DNA from: an uncultured Halieaceae bacterium | GTDB lineage: Bacteria; Pseudomonadota; Gammaproteobacteria; Pseudomonadales; Halieaceae | DNA: 64,000 nt | Assembly (NCBI GenBank): GCA_913057135.1 | Contig: CAJXNM010000008.1 | Coordinates: 1-64,000 of the forward strand | Direction of reading: 5' to 3' | Shown here: piece by piece, positions 50,366 through 58,784 of the stretch | Position numbering within the stretch: the stretch's first letter is position 1 | Layout: the number at the start of each line of letters is the position of its first letter | Translations under genes and position numbers: made by a program | Notes under the pieces: model-generated | The model's input: the letters and a program-made list of their open reading frames with translations, nothing else | The model's database searches: none | What the model was told of the DNA's origin: nothing

Positions 50366-51616
50366 TCAACCGTCTCGGAATGTGGCGCTGGGACCCTGGG
50401 AATCGGCGGTGTAGCGCTTAAGCTCATGTCGCCCTACCACCATGCGATGTACCGCATCGGGGCCATCCGCCAGGCGTAAGGTGCGCTGACCCGACCACAT
50501 GGCAGCCAATGGTGTGTCTTGGGAGACACCAATGCCACCGTGCATTTGGATGGCCTCATCGACGACCTTCAGTGTCATATTGGGCACCACGGTCTTGATC
50601 ATGGAAATCCAGACTCGCGCCTCTTTGCGATCGACGTTGTCCATCATCCAAGCGGTCTTTAGGGTCAACAACCGAGCCTGCTCAATATTCATCCGCGCAT
50701 CGGCAATGATGTCGATATTGCCCCCCAAACGCGCCAGGTGCTTGCCAAATGCCTCGCGTGTTAGTGAGCGCTCACACAGCAATTGTAGGGCACGCTCGGC
50801 CGCGCCAATGGAACGCATACAGTGGTGAATCCTGCCGGGGCCCAGGCGCCCCTGGGAGATTTCAAAACCGCGGCCCTCACCCAGAATCATGTTGTCCTTG
50901 GGCACTCGCACGTTGTTCAAGCGAATATGCATGTGTCCATGGGGCGCATCATCCATGTTAAACACGGTCAGGTGGCGCAAAATCTCTACCCCGGGGGTAT
51001 CCATGGGTACCAGAATTTGCGACTGCTGCTGATGCTTGGGGGCATCGGGGTTCGTTTTCACCATGCAGATCATGATCTTGCAGCGCGGATCCCCAGCGCC
51101 TGAAATCCAGTGCTTCTCGCCGTTGATAACCCATTCATCGCCCTCGAGGACCGCTCGGGTCGAGATATTAGTGGCATCCGATGACGCCACCGGCGGCTCG
51201 GTCATACCGAAACAAGAGCGAATGTCGCCATTAAGCAGCGGCTCCAGCCACTGCTGTTTCTGCGCTTCACTGCCAAAGCGGTGTAGCACTTCCATGTTGC
51301 CGGTATCGGGAGCCGAGCAATTGAACACCTCAGCACCCAGGTGGCACTTACCCATCTCTTCAGCCAAATAGGCGTAATCGACCGTCGTTAAACCGGAACC
51401 CTCGGGGCCGGTTAAGAAGAAGTTCCAAAGACCACGCTCGCGGGCACCACGCTTTAAATCTTCCAGTATTTCGGTTTGACGATCGGTGTACTCCCAAGGG
51501 CTCCCTTTGCGCACCTCGTCAAAGAAGGCAGGCTCAATAGGCATGACCTGCTCGGTAATGTAACTGCGCACCTCTTCAAGCAGAGGGGCAACGCGGGTTG
51601 ATATGCCAAGATCCAT
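50366..51616 (-). CDS. Acyl-CoA dehydrogenase, ACAD10/11-like
   Basis: 416 aa. FAD and substrate motifs 'CFGMTEPPVASSDATNI', 'INGEKHWISGAGDPRCKI', 'QMHGGIGVSQDTPL' and 'RLADGPDAVH' match the ACAD10/11-like family. It oxidises acyl-CoA to trans-2-enoyl-CoA. GGAG lies 8 bases upstream. It is the first gene of the minus-strand operon and lies about 106 bp from a perfect palindrome. Confidence 0.93.
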   Translation of the reverse strand: MDLGISTRVAPLLEEVRSYITEQVMPIEPAFFDEVRKGSPWEYTDRQTEILEDLKRGARERGLWNFFLTGPEGSGLTTVDYAYLAEEMGKCHLGAEVFNCSAPDTGNMEVLHRFGSEAQKQQWLEPLLNGDIRSCFGMTEPPVASSDATNISTRAVLEGDEWVINGEKHWISGAGDPRCKIMICMVKTNPDAPKHQQQSQILVPMDTPGVEILRHLTVFNMDDAPHGHMHIRLNNVRVPKDNMILGEGRGFEISQGRLGPGRIHHCMRSIGAAERALQLLCERSLTREAFGKHLARLGGNIDIIADARMNIEQARLLTLKTAWMMDNVDRKEARVWISMIKTVVPNMTLKVVDEAIQMHGGIGVSQDTPLAAMWSGQRTLRLADGPDAVHRMVVGRHELKRYTADSQGPSATFRDG

Positions 51617-51946
51617 GGGGACACTCCCTTTTGAGTTATTTCACGTCGATGGGCTGAAACGCGTAAGGCGACCCAAAACTAGCCGCGTTTTATGACCGTT
51701 TTTACACGCTTTTGAACATACCGTATGTTCACATGACGCTCAAGTATGCAGCCTTGGGGACTCATCAAACGCGACTTTTAAGCCAACTTTTACAAGCAGG
51801 CCCCTGATAAGCCAACCCCCGAAAAACACGCGTCTTAGGCAGACTCAAGACGGCATCCGTTACCCACCCACTACCAATGGCGAATTGCACCCAAGCCTAA
51901 AAACCGGCAGCGTAGCCATATAGGCCTTGGGCCAGAGGAATTTCTT
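51617..51946. other. 330-bp divergent promoter region
   Basis: Separates the acyl-CoA dehydrogenase operon from the SoxYZ-like gene. It contains the 17-bp palindrome at 51714-51730. No other gene, RNA or repeat was recognised. Confidence 0.5.
51714..51730. promoter_or_regulatory. Perfect 17-bp operator-like palindrome
   Basis: GAACATAC-C-GTATGTTC is perfectly self-complementary around one central base. It is the style of site bound by TetR-family acyl-CoA-responsive repressors. No TetR gene lies in the window. Confidence 0.75.
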
Positions 51947-52735
51947 ATGACACGGCATGTTGCGACGGCGCTTATTCGGCTATTGGGCTTGGTAGTACTA
52001 CTGGGCGGTTCAGCGCTTGCCCGCTCAGGGCTTGAGCGCAATGGTGCCGACCCCCTCGATTCACCCATGTGGGAAAACATGCACGAGCGTTTCCTGGCGG
52101 GGGAAGACTACGTCTTTGACGCAGCCATTGAAGTGATTGCACCCAGCTATGCGGAAGACTCACTGAACGTACCGGTCGCTTTTTCCGTTTCCGGCATTGA
52201 AAACATTCAACAAATCGCCGTATTCGCCGATTTGAACCCGCTACCCATGGTGCTCAGGCTGCGTCCCGTCACGGTGGCGCCGGCCATGGCGTTCCGATTC
52301 AAGTTACAGCAAAGCTCCCCAGTGCGAGTGGCCGCCTTAACCGACGATGGCCTATGGCATGTGGGCTCCGCATGGATCGATGCCGCGGGTGGGGGCTGCA
52401 CCGCACCCAGCGTCGGTATGGCATCGGGTAACTGGACCGAAACTTTTGGCACTGTAAATGCGGGCTTTTTTCCTCGGGAATCCGGTAACCGCCTTAAGCT
52501 ACAAATCATGCACCCTATGGATACCGGACTCGCCGAAGGAATCCCCCGCTTTCACATTGAACAGTTGCAGCTTCGCAACCTCGACGACGACAGTCTCATG
52601 GCCGAGCTTGAGCTGTACGAGCCTATTAGCGAGAACCCGCTTCTAAGTTTCGATATCGGCGCCGTAAGCGGTGTGGCCCTAGAGGGCTACGACAATAATG
52701 CCAACACCTTCACCGCCGACTTGGTTAACCCTTAA
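51947..52735 (+). CDS. Quinoprotein dehydrogenase-associated SoxYZ-like carrier
   Basis: 262 aa. Signal peptide at about 1-26. A SoxY-like fold is followed by a SoxZ-like Ig fold, fused. The carrier Cys is C151 in 'AAGGGCTAPS', like the SoxY swinging arm but inside the chain. The family is found beside PQQ alcohol dehydrogenases; function unproven. The stop TAA runs directly into the next ATG. Confidence 0.87.
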   Translation: MTRHVATALIRLLGLVVLLGGSALARSGLERNGADPLDSPMWENMHERFLAGEDYVFDAAIEVIAPSYAEDSLNVPVAFSVSGIENIQQIAVFADLNPLPMVLRLRPVTVAPAMAFRFKLQQSSPVRVAALTDDGLWHVGSAWIDAAGGGCTAPSVGMASGNWTETFGTVNAGFFPRESGNRLKLQIMHPMDTGLAEGIPRFHIEQLQLRNLDDDSLMAELELYEPISENPLLSFDIGAVSGVALEGYDNNANTFTADLVNP

Positions 52736-53710
52736 ATGGCTGGAAATATGCGAATACGCCTATGGGTGGCGCTAATGGCGAGTTTTGCAAGTTTGTTATG
52801 TGCCGCACTCACTCAAGCAGAGACCCTATTCGATTACCAACTACAGCCTGTTCAAGTTGCCGAGGGCACCTGGGTGGTACCCGGCGTACCCGAGGATTTC
52901 TCGCGCAGTAACGGCGGCAATATCGTCAATATTGGCTTTATCGAAACCAGTGCTGGGGTGGTGCTCATCGACACTGGCCCTAGCCTGCGCTACGCCCAGC
53001 AGTTGGAGGCAGCGGTTGCTCGGGTGACGTCACAACCCATTGTGGCGGCCATCATTACCCATCACCACCCAGACCATTGGTTTGGCAATCAGCACTTTAA
53101 AACGTTACCTATTTACGCCTTGCCCGAAACCTTGGGTGCCATGGTCAACGAAGGGGATAACTTCGCCGATAATTTGTACCGAATGAGCGGCGATTGGATG
53201 CGCTCAACCGAACCAACACCGGCGAATACCGCGCTCGCCGACAATACCCTGAGTATTGGGGATCACACATTTCAGCTAATTAAGCTCAAAGGCCATACGG
53301 TGGCTGACCTTGCTGTGCTCGATACCAACACCGGGGTTTTATTTGCCGGCGACTTAGCCTTTGATCAGCGGGCGCCCACGACGCCCCACGCCGACATTGA
53401 TACATGGCTTGCATCTCTCGATAGCCTGGGCGACATCGACTATCGCTTGTTGGTTCCGGGTCACGGCCAACCAGCCCCCGACGATCGCGCGATTCAATTC
53501 ACCCGCCACTACTTGCTATGGCTGCAGAATCTGTTGCGACAGAGCGCTCAGGTGGGTGATGTTCCCACTGATGTGATCAACAAACCCATTCCCGCCGCCT
53601 TCCAAGAGGCAAGCCTAGTACGAGAGGAACTGAGTCGGTCGGTGATTCATTTGTATCCGGGGCTCGAGGCCAACACACTGTCTACCCACAAACAGGGCGG
53701 CTACAACTGA
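52736..53710 (+). CDS. Quinoprotein relay system zinc metallohydrolase
   Basis: 324 aa with a signal peptide. A metallo-beta-lactamase fold: 'ITHHHPDHWFGN' (HxHxDH-type), 'GHTVADLAV', 'LFAGDLAFDQ' and 'LLVPGHGQP'. It belongs to the exported MBL group associated with PQQ dehydrogenase loci; the substrate is unknown. It begins immediately after the SoxYZ-like stop. Confidence 0.87.
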   Translation: MAGNMRIRLWVALMASFASLLCAALTQAETLFDYQLQPVQVAEGTWVVPGVPEDFSRSNGGNIVNIGFIETSAGVVLIDTGPSLRYAQQLEAAVARVTSQPIVAAIITHHHPDHWFGNQHFKTLPIYALPETLGAMVNEGDNFADNLYRMSGDWMRSTEPTPANTALADNTLSIGDHTFQLIKLKGHTVADLAVLDTNTGVLFAGDLAFDQRAPTTPHADIDTWLASLDSLGDIDYRLLVPGHGQPAPDDRAIQFTRHYLLWLQNLLRQSAQVGDVPTDVINKPIPAAFQEASLVREELSRSVIHLYPGLEANTLSTHKQGGYN

Positions 53711-53712
53711 AC

Positions 53713-54300
53713 GTGACGCCGGTGATTTCCCCGTGGAAGGCGCTTGTGCCGACGGCGGTGTTCGCGGTGGTAACGGCACTGAATGGGTTGGCGGCTATCG
53801 AGCACTGCCCGCGCGATAGCGCCATGCCCGAGGGCTATCGCCTAGAGAATTACCGGCGCCCTACCCCTCGCTGCGTGCCCGGTGCAATCACCGTCGATAC
53901 CGACGAGGTGGTAACGATGTTAGCGTCTGACTCGCCTCCACTATTGATCGATGTTTGGGCGCTACTACTGCGCAGTGAACCCGGCTTTGGCCACGAGTGG
54001 TTACCCACCGAAGTCCACATGAGTTTACCCGGCGCCATTTGGCTGCCGAACGTGGGCTACGGTGTTTTGAAAAAACCCATCGATCACTGGTTTCCCCAGC
54101 AGCTTGATGAACTTACCGAGGGTGACAAAGCGCGCGCCATGGTGCTGTTCTGTGTGGCCGACTGTTGGATGTCCTGGAACGCCGCCATTCGTGCCCGGGA
54201 ATTAGGATACACGCACGTGTATTGGTATAAAGATGGCACCTCGGGTTGGCATGAATCAGGGAGGTCTTTGGTACCCACGACGCCGGTGCCTATAGAGTAG
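53713..54300 (+). CDS. PQQ-associated CXXXCW-motif rhodanese-like protein
   Basis: 195 aa, probable signal peptide. 'LFCVADCWMSWNAAIRARELGY' shows C147 and C151 (CXXXCW), the mark of the PQQ-dependent catabolism-associated rhodanese-like family. Suggested to bind a redox cofactor or transfer sulfur. It follows the metallohydrolase by 2 bp. Confidence 0.9.
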   Translation: MTPVISPWKALVPTAVFAVVTALNGLAAIEHCPRDSAMPEGYRLENYRRPTPRCVPGAITVDTDEVVTMLASDSPPLLIDVWALLLRSEPGFGHEWLPTEVHMSLPGAIWLPNVGYGVLKKPIDHWFPQQLDELTEGDKARAMVLFCVADCWMSWNAAIRARELGYTHVYWYKDGTSGWHESGRSLVPTTPVPIE

Positions 54301-54724
54301 GCACACTCTCCCTGTGATCTTTGCGATATGCACTTTGCCGTGCACTCTTGGCGTTTTTCGTGGTTTTTAACCATGGCGGCGTATCGTCTTGGGTGATCCA
54401 CAACCATCGGCGAATACTCCGAATGCCGTGGAACTCCAAACAGCCATTATAAAAGTATTTAGCTGGCATGCGATATCCCGCTGGCGGCCCCAGTCTGTCT
54501 ACAACCGCATTCGCCAGTAGCAGGCTGGACAAATCCTCTGAGGCTGCATTTGGATCGGTGGAATCCATCACACCTTCGGAGCTTGGTTCATGGGAACGAA
54601 AATATTGGTTCCATGCCTTCCGGCAAACATCGAGCTGCAAGTCTACAGCCTTGTCACGATCAACCGGCTCACCGGAGTCAACATCCACATACGTGTAGGT
54701 CTCGCGGTTGGTGAGCATTATCAC
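54290..54724 (-). CDS. Uncharacterised small membrane protein, start uncertain
   Basis: 144 aa from GTG 54724; I do not recognise the family. Soluble part has 'RETYTYVDVDSGEPVDRDKAVDLQLDVCRKAWN'. The frame stays open upstream to about 54889 and there encodes a plausible membrane helix (residues LTFAFSCVVLVIML) with an amphipathic segment before it, but no ATG, GTG or TTG. CTG 54805 is a candidate start. It may have a non-standard start or an N-terminal mutation. It converges with the CXXXCW gene by an 11-bp overlap. Base composition is more AT-rich than neighbours. Confidence 0.5.
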   Translation of the reverse strand: MIMLTNRETYTYVDVDSGEPVDRDKAVDLQLDVCRKAWNQYFRSHEPSSEGVMDSTDPNAASEDLSSLLLANAVVDRLGPPAGYRMPAKYFYNGCLEFHGIRSIRRWLWITQDDTPPWLKTTKNAKSARQSAYRKDHRESVPTL

Positions 54725-54908
54725 CAGGACAACACAAGAGAATGCAAACGTTAGTCGCCTGATACCTGAGTCTATTCGGCTCAGACGCTCCGCAATCTGG
54801 TTCAGTTTTGATGATGTGATGACGGCGCCCTCATTTAGCCAGTGTGACGATACACTTATGTTAAGGTAATCGTCCGACGCAGTGGCTTACTAGCGAAAAG
54901 GAAGAAAT

Positions 54909-56375
54909 ATGTTGAAAACCTTGGGTCGTCAACGTTCGTTGTTGCTTTGCTCACTCGTCATATTGGGATCCGCAGCTGCCGCGCAAAATCTCATCACATT
55001 TTCCGATGGTCAAGTTGCTCAGGCGGACCAAATTAACAATAACTTCCAACTGTTAGAAGGGAAAATCGAAGCACTCAATGCCAGCATTTTTTTTGACCCA
55101 AACACTGAGGCCAGCATAGCAGTTGATTGCACTCAAAACCCGAATGCGCTGCAACAAACTATTAATCGCTATGCTACCTTGAATGCCTTGCCTGGAATCG
55201 TTGCATCGGGTTCGTGCGGCCCGCTAGAGATAATCAATCAAAACATTAGAATTGGACCGACCCCTAACGCGCCGCCACTCACCATCACCAACGCTGGCAC
55301 CAATAACCGCGCAGCGATTACCGTTAGCAACGGTGGCTCGCTAACGTTGATTGGTGTGCCCATAGAAGCGCCTAGTAGCGTAGGAATCAGTCTAACCGCC
55401 GGTTCAACACTGATAGGTGGATATGTCAACATCGGGGTAAATAGCTCGACGGGTATTGGCATAGAAGCATCTGCTGGAAGCCATCTATTTATCCTTGGAC
55501 AGATGACTATTGCGTCAACCATTACCGCCATTGACCTCAAATCAAGCACGGGCACGTTGTTCTCACCGAATCAACTTGTAGAGAATACTGGTGTTAATTT
55601 TTATTGTGACGGGCCTAAACCTGCTCTGACTCCCGGAGAACCCGCTTGCTTGAACCTTAATCCGGCGGCTCAGTCGACAAGCGTAAGTCTGGTTGACTCA
55701 GCGTTTTACTTAAACGAACAGGAGACTGCTATAAATGTGGCAGGTGGCGAAGCCGAGCTAACCGCAGGATCGACCCTTGCGTTACGAGCTGGACATTTCA
55801 ATTTCCCATTTAACTTTGTTGCGAATAACAACAGCAACCTTCTTGTGGCTAATACTGGTGAGGAAATACTGACACTTACTGGAAATCTAGAATTCAACAG
55901 TGGAAGCCATGGAGACTTCGATTTTGACGAGCCTCAAAGTGGCTCGTTGATACTGAATGGAGACATGGCAGCAAATCTAGGCGCATCCGCACAACTACAA
56001 GGAGACGCCTCTCGGAGAAGCACTGGTGCACCCAACATTATCGTGGATGGCAGTGTGACTTCACTGGGCGGTTCACTGACCGCTTATGGTGCATCAATAT
56101 CACGAGCAAGCTCGGTGATAGGGGGAAAGCTTATTCTTGGGTATGATACGTTCAACGAATTTGCCAATGCGGGTGACGACAATAAATACGTGTCTGCAGC
56201 TCTAAACGGGAGTGTCTACGTCATAGATCGAGAGGGCGAAGCAGCTGATCTGCCCAGCGCTAGCGCCATAAGTAATGCTGTCTCCTGCGACAATACCTCC
56301 GGCGTTTATTGGCTTCCCTTGACGGTGGGTTCGTCTACAAGCATGACAGACCTAAACTGTGTGAGTGTGCCATGA
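54909..56375 (+). CDS. Secreted beta-helix-like protein of unknown function
   Basis: 488 aa with a signal peptide (cleaved about 'AAAA-Q'). After it comes 'ITFSDGQVAQADQINNNFQLLEGKIEAL', a DG-V-A-INxNF stalk plus short coiled coil seen at the start of many bacterial surface proteins. The body is Gly/Ser/Thr/Asn rich with recurrent 'GGSLTL', 'AGSTLIGG', 'SNLLV' and 'GGSLTAYG' turns, which suggests a right-handed beta-helix. Four or more Cys occur, two near the end. AGGA lies upstream. No enzymatic residues are recognised. AT-richer than neighbours. Confidence 0.7.
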   Translation: MLKTLGRQRSLLLCSLVILGSAAAAQNLITFSDGQVAQADQINNNFQLLEGKIEALNASIFFDPNTEASIAVDCTQNPNALQQTINRYATLNALPGIVASGSCGPLEIINQNIRIGPTPNAPPLTITNAGTNNRAAITVSNGGSLTLIGVPIEAPSSVGISLTAGSTLIGGYVNIGVNSSTGIGIEASAGSHLFILGQMTIASTITAIDLKSSTGTLFSPNQLVENTGVNFYCDGPKPALTPGEPACLNLNPAAQSTSVSLVDSAFYLNEQETAINVAGGEAELTAGSTLALRAGHFNFPFNFVANNNSNLLVANTGEEILTLTGNLEFNSGSHGDFDFDEPQSGSLILNGDMAANLGASAQLQGDASRRSTGAPNIIVDGSVTSLGGSLTAYGASISRASSVIGGKLILGYDTFNEFANAGDDNKYVSAALNGSVYVIDREGEAADLPSASAISNAVSCDNTSGVYWLPLTVGSSTSMTDLNCVSVP

Positions 56376-56450
56376 GCGGCGTTTCCTGTTTGTGCGTGAG
56401 GCCCCAGTCCGAGCGTTTGCTCGCAGACAGTCGGCTGGTTATCCTACATT

Positions 56451-56675
56451 ATGTTCTCTAGCCCTTTCATTATTCCTGTTGTTGCCATCGTCGGCGGCAT
56501 ATCACTGTCCGCTTTTATGGCTTGGATAAAGCATCGGGAGAAGATGGCTAGCCACGTCGGCACCGACGGAAACTGGCGAGACGAAGTCAATGCTCTCAAA
56601 GCGCGCATCTAAGTGCTTGAGCGACTGGTCACCGATCACAAAGAGCAGTTAAAACGAGACATCGACGGTCTCTGA
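56451..56675 (+). pseudogene. PspB-like small membrane protein interrupted by one in-frame TAA
   Basis: ATG 56451 opens a frame 'MFSSPFIIPVVAIVGGISL' (one membrane helix) with 'WIKHREKMAS' and 'EVNALKARI', then TAA at 56610-56612, then without frame change 'VLERLVTDHKEQLKRDIDGL' and TGA at 56673. The two parts together are a single membrane helix plus a C-terminal coiled coil, the topology of PspB and similar small proteins. CAA or GAA to TAA is a one-base change. Whether it is dead, truncated or a sequencing error cannot be told here. Confidence 0.65.
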
Positions 56676-56759
56676 CCATTAGAAAATGGGGTTCGCCAAC
56701 TAAGTTCTCCCTTGAGGTTTCGCCGATCGCTCAATGCTTAATGCACTTTTGTCCTACAT

Positions 56760-56790
56760 AAAAAAAGGGAGCCCGAAGGCTCCCTTTTTT
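56760..56790. terminator. Bidirectional terminator
   Basis: A-tract, GGGAGCC (56767-56773), CGAA tetraloop, GGCTCCC (56778-56784), T-tract. It serves the PQQ alcohol dehydrogenase gene and the plus-strand islet genes. Confidence 0.95.
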
Positions 56791-56811
56791 GTTACCGCGT
56801 AGCTACTGCGA

Positions 56812-58584
56812 TTAACGAGTAGCGACGTTACGTGCGGGCAGTTTGAATGTCCAAACCATACCGCCTTGGTTGAAGTTCTTGACTGTTTTGGCCACTTCGC
56901 CGCCCCACAGAGGTACAGCACCGCCCCAGCCAGACACAACCGATACGAACTGCTCGCCGTTCTGCTCCCAAGTAATGGGTGAACCAACGATGCCTGAACC
57001 GGTGTTGAACTTGTAAACCACTTCACCTGTGCGAGCATCGAAGCCCATCAGGTAGCCTTCAGGAGTGCCGGTGAATACCAGGTTACCCGCGGTGGTCAGT
57101 ACACCGCCCCACAGTGGCGCAGGGTTCTTGTACTCCCAAACGATCTTGCCCGACTTGGGGTCAACCGCTTTCAATGAACCAATGTGGTCATCGAAGATAG
57201 GCTTAATGGTGAAGCCAGCACCCAAGTAGGCTGCGCCTGACTTGTAAGATACGGGCTCGTTCCAGATGTCCATACCCCACTCGTTAGAGGGCACGTAGAA
57301 CAGACCGGTGTCTTGGCTATAGGCCATAGGCATCCAGTTCTTACCACCGAGGAATGAAGGAATAGCGAAAACTTGCGCGCCTTTCTTCTCACCTGCGGGG
57401 TTGCCAGGACGGTTGTCGTCAACGTACAGCGGACGACCTTCGTCATCGAGACCTTTCGCCCACGTGATGTTGTTCACGAAGGGGAAGCCACGAATGAAAT
57501 CGCCATTTTCGCGGTTAAGGACGTAGAAGAAACCGTTACGGTCGGCAGTAGCACCGGCCTTAACCGTTTTGCCGTTTTCCTGGTAGTCGAATGAGATGAA
57601 CTCGTTCACACCATCAAAATCCCAGCCATCGTGTGGCGTGGTCTGGAAGTGCCATGCAATCTTGCCGGTGTCGGGGTCGATCGCGACACGTGACGCCGAG
57701 TACAGGTTGTCACCAGGACGCAGCCATGAGTTCCAGGGTGCAGGGTTGCCGGTACCGAAGAACAGCAGGTCAACATCAGGGTCATAGGTGCCACCCAGCC
57801 ATGTTGCCGCACCGCCGTGCTTCCACATATCCCCGGGCCACGTCACATTGGCCTTACCACCGGTAATGCCATTTTCTTTACCGTTCAGGTAGCCCATGTG
57901 ACCTTCAACGGTAGGACGGCTCCATACCAACTCGCCGGTCTTAGCATCGCGCGCTTCAACTTTGCCCACAATACCGAACTCACCACCGGAAACGCCGGTA
58001 ATAACCATGCCCTTGGCGATCAATGGTGCCGCGGTGTACGAGTAACCCGCTTTGTAATCACCCAGTGTCTTCTTCCAGACGGGCTTACCGGTAGCGGCGT
58101 CGAGCGCAACGAGCTTGGCATCGAGGGTGCCGAAGATGACTAGGTCGTCGTAAAGAGCAGCGCCGCGGTTTACCACGTCACAGCAAGGCATAATGCCGTC
58201 GGGCAGTCGCGCTTCGTATTCCCAGATTTCTTCGCCAGTGTTGACGTCGATGGCCCAAATACGTGAGTACGAACCGGTAACGTACATAACGCCATCACGT
58301 ACAAGCGGCTGGCTTTCTTGACCGCGCTGCTTCTCACCACCCAGTGAGAATGCCCAGACGGGCTGCAGGTTCTGGACGTTGTCCGTATTCAGTTTATTCA
58401 GGGGGCTAAAACGCTGACCCTGGGGACCAATACCGTAGTGAACGATGTCACTGGTATTTGCTTGATCGTTGACGATGTCGGCGTCTGTGACACCGGCGCT
58501 TGCATTGCCTGAAGTCAGGCTAACGGCCATGGATAGGGCAGCTACGCCCAGACCGTTTTTAAGGTTGCTCTGGCTTATACGCAT
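56812..58584 (-). CDS. PQQ-dependent alcohol dehydrogenase, lanthanide type
   Basis: 590 aa from ATG 58584, which has GAGG upstream and begins the signal peptide; the ORF to 58632 is disregarded. It is an eight-bladed propeller periplasmic quinoprotein. Adjacent cysteines C134-C135 ('[10 protein letters not shown]') form the disulfide ring. Metal ligands: E202 ('GGEFG'), N280 ('GTGNPAPWN'), catalytic D322 and D324 in '[11 protein letters not shown]'. The second Asp is the mark of lanthanide-using XoxF/PedH/ExaF enzymes, while calcium MxaF types have Ala there. Substrate could be methanol, ethanol or another alcohol. It lies downstream of a PedF-like cytochrome and a binding-protein-like partner. 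Confidence 0.93.
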   Translation of the reverse strand: MRISQSNLKNGLGVAALSMAVSLTSGNASAGVTDADIVNDQANTSDIVHYGIGPQGQRFSPLNKLNTDNVQNLQPVWAFSLGGEKQRGQESQPLVRDGVMYVTGSYSRIWAIDVNTGEEIWEYEARLPDGIMPCCDVVNRGAALYDDLVIFGTLDAKLVALDAATGKPVWKKTLGDYKAGYSYTAAPLIAKGMVITGVSGGEFGIVGKVEARDAKTGELVWSRPTVEGHMGYLNGKENGITGGKANVTWPGDMWKHGGAATWLGGTYDPDVDLLFFGTGNPAPWNSWLRPGDNLYSASRVAIDPDTGKIAWHFQTTPHDGWDFDGVNEFISFDYQENGKTVKAGATADRNGFFYVLNRENGDFIRGFPFVNNITWAKGLDDEGRPLYVDDNRPGNPAGEKKGAQVFAIPSFLGGKNWMPMAYSQDTGLFYVPSNEWGMDIWNEPVSYKSGAAYLGAGFTIKPIFDDHIGSLKAVDPKSGKIVWEYKNPAPLWGGVLTTAGNLVFTGTPEGYLMGFDARTGEVVYKFNTGSGIVGSPITWEQNGEQFVSVVSGWGGAVPLWGGEVAKTVKNFNQGGMVWTFKLPARNVATR

Positions 58585-58691
58585 CGGAGATTTCCCTCGT
58601 TGCTTATGGCGAATGGACTTAGCGTCCTTCATTTGTGGTTATGCATTTGTGTTTATGGGTACTGCTTTTTGTCGGTACTGCATGGATCAGT

Positions 58692-58714
58692 ATCATGAGA
58701 AAAATTCTCATGAT
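58692..58714. promoter_or_regulatory. 23-bp inverted repeat upstream of the PQQ dehydrogenase
   Basis: ATCATGAGAA (58692-58701), AAA, TTCTCATGAT (58705-58714) is a perfect inverted repeat with a 3-base centre, about 108 bp before the PQQ dehydrogenase start. The centre resembles a Fur-like 7-1-7 site, with about 11 of 14 matches by eye. An operator is likely; the regulator is unknown. Confidence 0.55.
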
Positions 58715-58784
58715 CTGCCCCCCGAATCCACTACACGTGCGTCCAAGAATGACAGTACCAAAGTAGTAAGCCTGCTCGGGGTTA

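Noticed and set aside
56610-56612. TAA recoded as an amino acid
   Set aside because: TAA recoding is not expected in gammaproteobacteria; a nonsense mutation or sequencing error explains it more simply.
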